Part shown: one piece after another, positions 61,433-64,000 of the stretch | Layout of the letters: each line of letters opens with the position of its first letter | Position numbering within the stretch: the stretch's first letter is position 1 | NCBI RefSeq assembly: GCF_017676385.1 | Contig: NZ_JAFFZN010000004.1 | Coordinates: 248,001 to 312,000 of the forward strand | Reading direction: 5' to 3' | Length of the DNA: 64,000 bases | DNA from: Streptomyces spirodelae | Lineage (GTDB): Bacteria > Actinomycetota > Actinomycetes > Streptomycetales > Streptomycetaceae | Notes under the pieces: model-generated | The model's database searches: none | The model's input: only the letters and a program-made list of their open reading frames with translations | Told to the model about the DNA's origin: nothing | Position numbers and translations under genes: made by a program

Positions 61433-62740
61433 TCAGTTCACTGCCGACCGTCCGCCCGGATCCGGCCGGGCTACCGCTGCGATCTTTCCGCCCGCCACAC
61501 CGGCGGCGGCTGGAGCCGTGGCAGCCGGCGCGCTCCTCCTCGACCGGGCCTGCCATGCCCGGTCGAGGAGGATGAGGGGCACCGCGGCGGCGGCCAGGCC
61601 GGCCCCGATCAAGCAGACCGAGGTGAGCGCGGCCCCCTGTGTGAGTGCGGCGGCTGCCAGGACGGGGGTGATGCTGATGCCCAGTTGGAACGCTGACACG
61701 TTGGTGGAGCCGGCGAGGCTCGGCGCGTCGGCTGCGAGGGCGAAGACACGTCCGTAGAGGGCCGGGTTCAGCACGAAAGCGGCGACACCGATCAGGAACA
61801 CCATGGGCACCACTGCCCAGACCTGATGGATGGCGACCACCATTCCGGCGGAGAGGACCACGATCGCCGATGCGCCGGTGAGGAGGGCGACGTGCGGGTG
61901 CTTGTCGGAGACCCGGCCGCCGATGGACAGACCGATGAACGCACCGACCCCGAAGAGGGCGAGGATCGCCGGGATACGGATCTCGGGGACGGCGGTGATG
62001 TCTGCCAGCATGGCTGCCAGATAGTTGTAAGTGATCATGTACGCCGCAGTGGTCAGAATCGTGATCGCGTAGATTGCCCAGAGCTTCGGGTTCCGCATCG
62101 TAGCCAGTTCGCGCGACACGCTCGGGGCGGTGGGCCGGTCGCCATCCGCATCGGCCGCGGGGAGTCCGAGGAGGCAACCAACGATCCCGGCGACCGTCAG
62201 CGCCACCACGGCCCAGAAGCCGACGCGCCATTGGGTGAAGTGACTGAGCAGCGTTCCTGCCGGGCCGCCCGCGACCATGGCCACACTGAGCCCAGCGACC
62301 ACGACGCCGGAAGCGCGCGCGTTCCGGTCCGGTGTCACCAGGCCGATCGCGGTCACCGATGCGACAGCGAAGAAGCCCGCGTAGGCCACGCCCGAGATCA
62401 CCCTGGTCACCAGCAGGACCTGGTAGTTGCCCAGCAGTCCGACCACGATGCCGGCGGCGAAGGCACCCTGGGTCACCACCAGCGCGGTGCGCCGGGGCCA
62501 GTGCAGGCTGAGCACGGCACATGGTGGCCCTCCGAGTACGACCCCCAGCGCGAAGGCAGTGATCAGAAATCCGGCCGAGGAGAGCGTGACGTCGAAGTCA
62601 GCTGCCACCCTCGGCAGTACGCCCGCCAGCAGGAACTCCGCAGTCCCCATAGCGAACAAGCTGAACCCGAGCAGGTACACGCCGACAGGCAACCTGCCGG
62701 CGGCACTGTTCCGGGAGGTTCTGGTGGGGGTGGCGGTCAT
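61433..62740 (-). CDS. MFS drug exporter, Cml/Cmx-like
   Basis: This 435-residue transporter has 12 membrane segments of the DHA1 type. The N-terminal GFSLFAMGTAEFLLAGVLP and FALGVVLGGPP motifs are those of chloramphenicol-exporter-like (CmlR/Cmx) and arabinose-efflux (AraJ) proteins. The conserved loop between helices 2 and 3 is WPRRTALVVTQ, and the basic/Pro-rich tail is cytoplasmic. The ATG at 62740 follows GGTGTGCG. It is divergent from the agmatine deiminase remnant. Substrate specificity is not readable from the sequence. Confidence 0.88.
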   Translation of the reverse strand: MTATPTRTSRNSAAGRLPVGVYLLGFSLFAMGTAEFLLAGVLPRVAADFDVTLSSAGFLITAFALGVVLGGPPCAVLSLHWPRRTALVVTQGAFAAGIVVGLLGNYQVLLVTRVISGVAYAGFFAVASVTAIGLVTPDRNARASGVVVAGLSVAMVAGGPAGTLLSHFTQWRVGFWAVVALTVAGIVGCLLGLPAADADGDRPTAPSVSRELATMRNPKLWAIYAITILTTAAYMITYNYLAAMLADITAVPEIRIPAILALFGVGAFIGLSIGGRVSDKHPHVALLTGASAIVVLSAGMVVAIHQVWAVVPMVFLIGVAAFVLNPALYGRVFALAADAPSLAGSTNVSAFQLGISITPVLAAAALTQGAALTSVCLIGAGLAAAAVPLILLDRAWQARSRRSAPAATAPAAAGVAGGKIAAVARPDPGGRSAVN

Positions 62741-62986
62741 CGGCGCACACCCCCGATGTCACCTCGGCCGCCTGCGGCGGCAGCGGCTACGACCACCGGC
62801 CCGTCCGCCCGGCCCCCGGCGATGACGGTGCCCCACGGCGCCGGTGCCGCCGATCCGCTCACTGCATGCTTTGTCGCGTCCATTTGGACCACCTCCACCG
62901 AGAGGATCGGGACGGTCGCCCGCTTCCGGCAAAGACCGTTGCCGTTTCCGGGACACAATTGGTTGACTGACGACCAGTCACGCGGC

Positions 62987-63286
62987 GTCCTGGAGAACAC
63001 GACCGACGCTCGTGGAAGAAGGTTCGAGATCATTGACCTCCCCGAACCCGACCCCACCCGGCTCGGCCGCCGCGGGGAGGACTTCCTCGGCTCCTACGCC
63101 AACTACTACATCGCCAACGACGCCGTCCTCATCCCCCGCTTCGGCGACCGCAAAGCCGACCAGCAGGCCGCCGCCGTCATCGGCGACCTCTACCCCGACC
63201 GCGAGGTCGTCCAGCTGGAGATCCACACCGTCGCCGAAGGCGGCGGCGGCATCCACTGCGCCACCCAACAGCAGCCCAGGGCCTGA
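62987..63286 (+). pseudogene. C-terminal remnant of agmatine deiminase
   Basis: The last 99 codons read VLENTTDARGRRFEIIDLPE, then ANYYIANDAVLIPRFGD and a terminal GGGGIHCATQQQP. This matches the C-terminal third of agmatine/peptidyl-arginine deiminases, including the catalytic cysteine. The first two thirds with the other catalytic residues are missing, and the upstream frame is unrelated. It cannot be active. Confidence 0.7.
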
Positions 63287-63736
63287 AGAGAGCAACAGCT
63301 CGTTAGGTGTTGCCCGCTTCCCGTGAGGTTGAGGCACAGCCGCAGACCCCCCGGCGACTACTGCTTCCTGGTGAACCGGCCGATGTCGACCCTGCTGGGG
63401 ATGTCGATCTCGACCAGCGATACTCCGGCAGGGCGGCCGGAAAGCCGGCCGGCGAGACCGGTGACGGTCTTCCGTGTGATCGCGAGGTGTTCGAGGTGGG
63501 GTTCGGCCTCCCGAAGCCGGGCCTGCGGTTCGCCGACTCGGTTTCGTTCACCCACACGTGAGGCGCCACAAGATCAGGGACTGTGTCCATCACCTTGTGT
63601 GCGTAGTCGCCGCACCCCTCCAGTGCGCGGCTTGTCAGGGCGGAGGAGGCCGGCGTCGCAGTGGACCGGCTGATGACGGTACCTGCGACACAGAAGACCC
63701 CGCTGCCGGTAGGGCTCTGCCGCAGTGAATCCGGCT
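63287..63736. other. Stretch with one possible eroded gene on the minus strand
   Basis: At 63358-63555 the minus strand reads VGEPQARLREAEPHLEHLAI followed by TRKTVTGLAGRLSG and ends IGRFTRKQ. This looks like a coiled-coil start and the extreme end of a small DNA-binding-type protein with its middle deleted. I cannot name the family. The rest shows nothing recognisable. Confidence 0.35.
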
Positions 63737-64000
63737 TCAGTGAGGCTGGCTCGGCGGACGGGCGGCAACGACGCGGCGGAAGAGGGCCTGGACGGCTCCG
63801 GTGATGTCGGTGCCGGTCTGGGTGTGGTGGCAGGGGCCGGTGTAGGCGTGGGTGAGGAAGTCCGCGGTGAGTTGGGGGTCGGGTACGTCGAACTCGCCCG
63901 CCGTGTGGCCTTCCGTGAGGAGGGTGACGAGCAGGTCGCGGGCGACGGTGGCGGGTTCCTCGCCGGTGGCGCCGCCGGGTTCGTGGAAGAGCTGGTGGTA
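63737..64000 (-). CDS. TetR-family regulator, C-terminal part (runs off window)
   Basis: The last 87 codons of a regulator end at TGA 63737-63739. They read EEPATVARDLLVTLLTEGHT, then FDVPDPQLTADFLTHAYTGP and ITGAVQALFRRVVAARPP, the helix pattern of a TetR C-terminal domain. The DNA-binding N-terminus lies beyond the right edge. Confidence is moderate because only the variable ligand domain is visible. Confidence 0.6.
   Translation of the reverse strand, partial: YHQLFHEPGGATGEEPATVARDLLVTLLTEGHTAGEFDVPDPQLTADFLTHAYTGPCHHTQTGTDITGAVQALFRRVVAARPPSQPH

Overview
The window reads as a stretch of a Streptomyces (or close relative) chromosome. GC content is very high, codon third positions are almost all G or C, GTG and TTG starts are frequent, and the gene content is typical of actinomycetes: solute-importer operons without their own ATPase, many TetR/PadR/IclR regulators, STAS and PP2C proteins, a LanB/LanC pair and an ESX-like fragment. 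About twenty gene remnants lie between the intact genes, including pieces of Tn3, IS630, a serine resolvase and a tyrosine integrase. This mix suggests a chromosome arm or another accessory region rather than the conserved core. I saw no rRNA, tRNA or CRISPR array.

Left part (0.6-5.5 kb): a site-2 protease with CBS domains faces a two-domain universal stress protein. Next comes an unusual gene in which an ECF-like sigma factor, an anti-sigma-like zinc motif, a membrane segment and an extracellular CAP domain form one polypeptide, followed by a convergent membrane protein. From 5.9 to 15.5 kb is a compact uronate/pectin-type catabolic operon: IclR regulator, lipoprotein binding protein, two permeases, a 922-residue predicted carbohydrate-active protein of no family I can name, a GH105/GH88-like unsaturated uronyl hydrolase, KduI and KduD. 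Most of these genes overlap by 4 bp (ATGA or GTGA).

From 15.6 to 28.4 kb are single genes and short divergent pairs: a second universal stress protein, VOC protein with TetR, membrane restriction-endonuclease-like protein, DHFR-like reductase, CocE hydrolase with TetR, PIG-L deacetylase, YVTN/TIG propeller protein and two unknowns. Debris of MFS, Rrf2, SDR, AbgT and Tn3 transposase genes lies between them. From 28.7 to 35.5 kb, 5-dehydro-4-deoxyglucarate dehydratase precedes a five-gene peptide/nickel-type ABC importer. This adds a second sugar-acid theme.

From 35.5 to 46 kb are an APC permease and a PadR regulator that share an identical operator-like palindrome, a STAS protein, a TetR/SnoaL/DUF3237 unit, a divergent pair of flavoprotein oxidoreductases of the kind found in arsenic islands (with truncated arsC and MFS pieces nearby), and a decayed ESX/cysteine-protease gene beside an intact chagasin-type inhibitor. 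From 46.7 to 51.4 kb is a minimal class I lanthipeptide locus (53-residue precursor, LanB, LanC) with a strong hairpin between precursor and LanB. From 51.6 kb to the end are a PP2C phosphatase, a deacetylase-glycosyltransferase fusion with a small membrane partner, a frameshifted LCP gene, a histidine kinase whose response regulator has lost its receiver domain, an FG-GAP lipoprotein, an MFS drug exporter, an agmatine deiminase remnant and the 3' end of a TetR gene.

All family names come from reading motifs by eye; no database search was possible.
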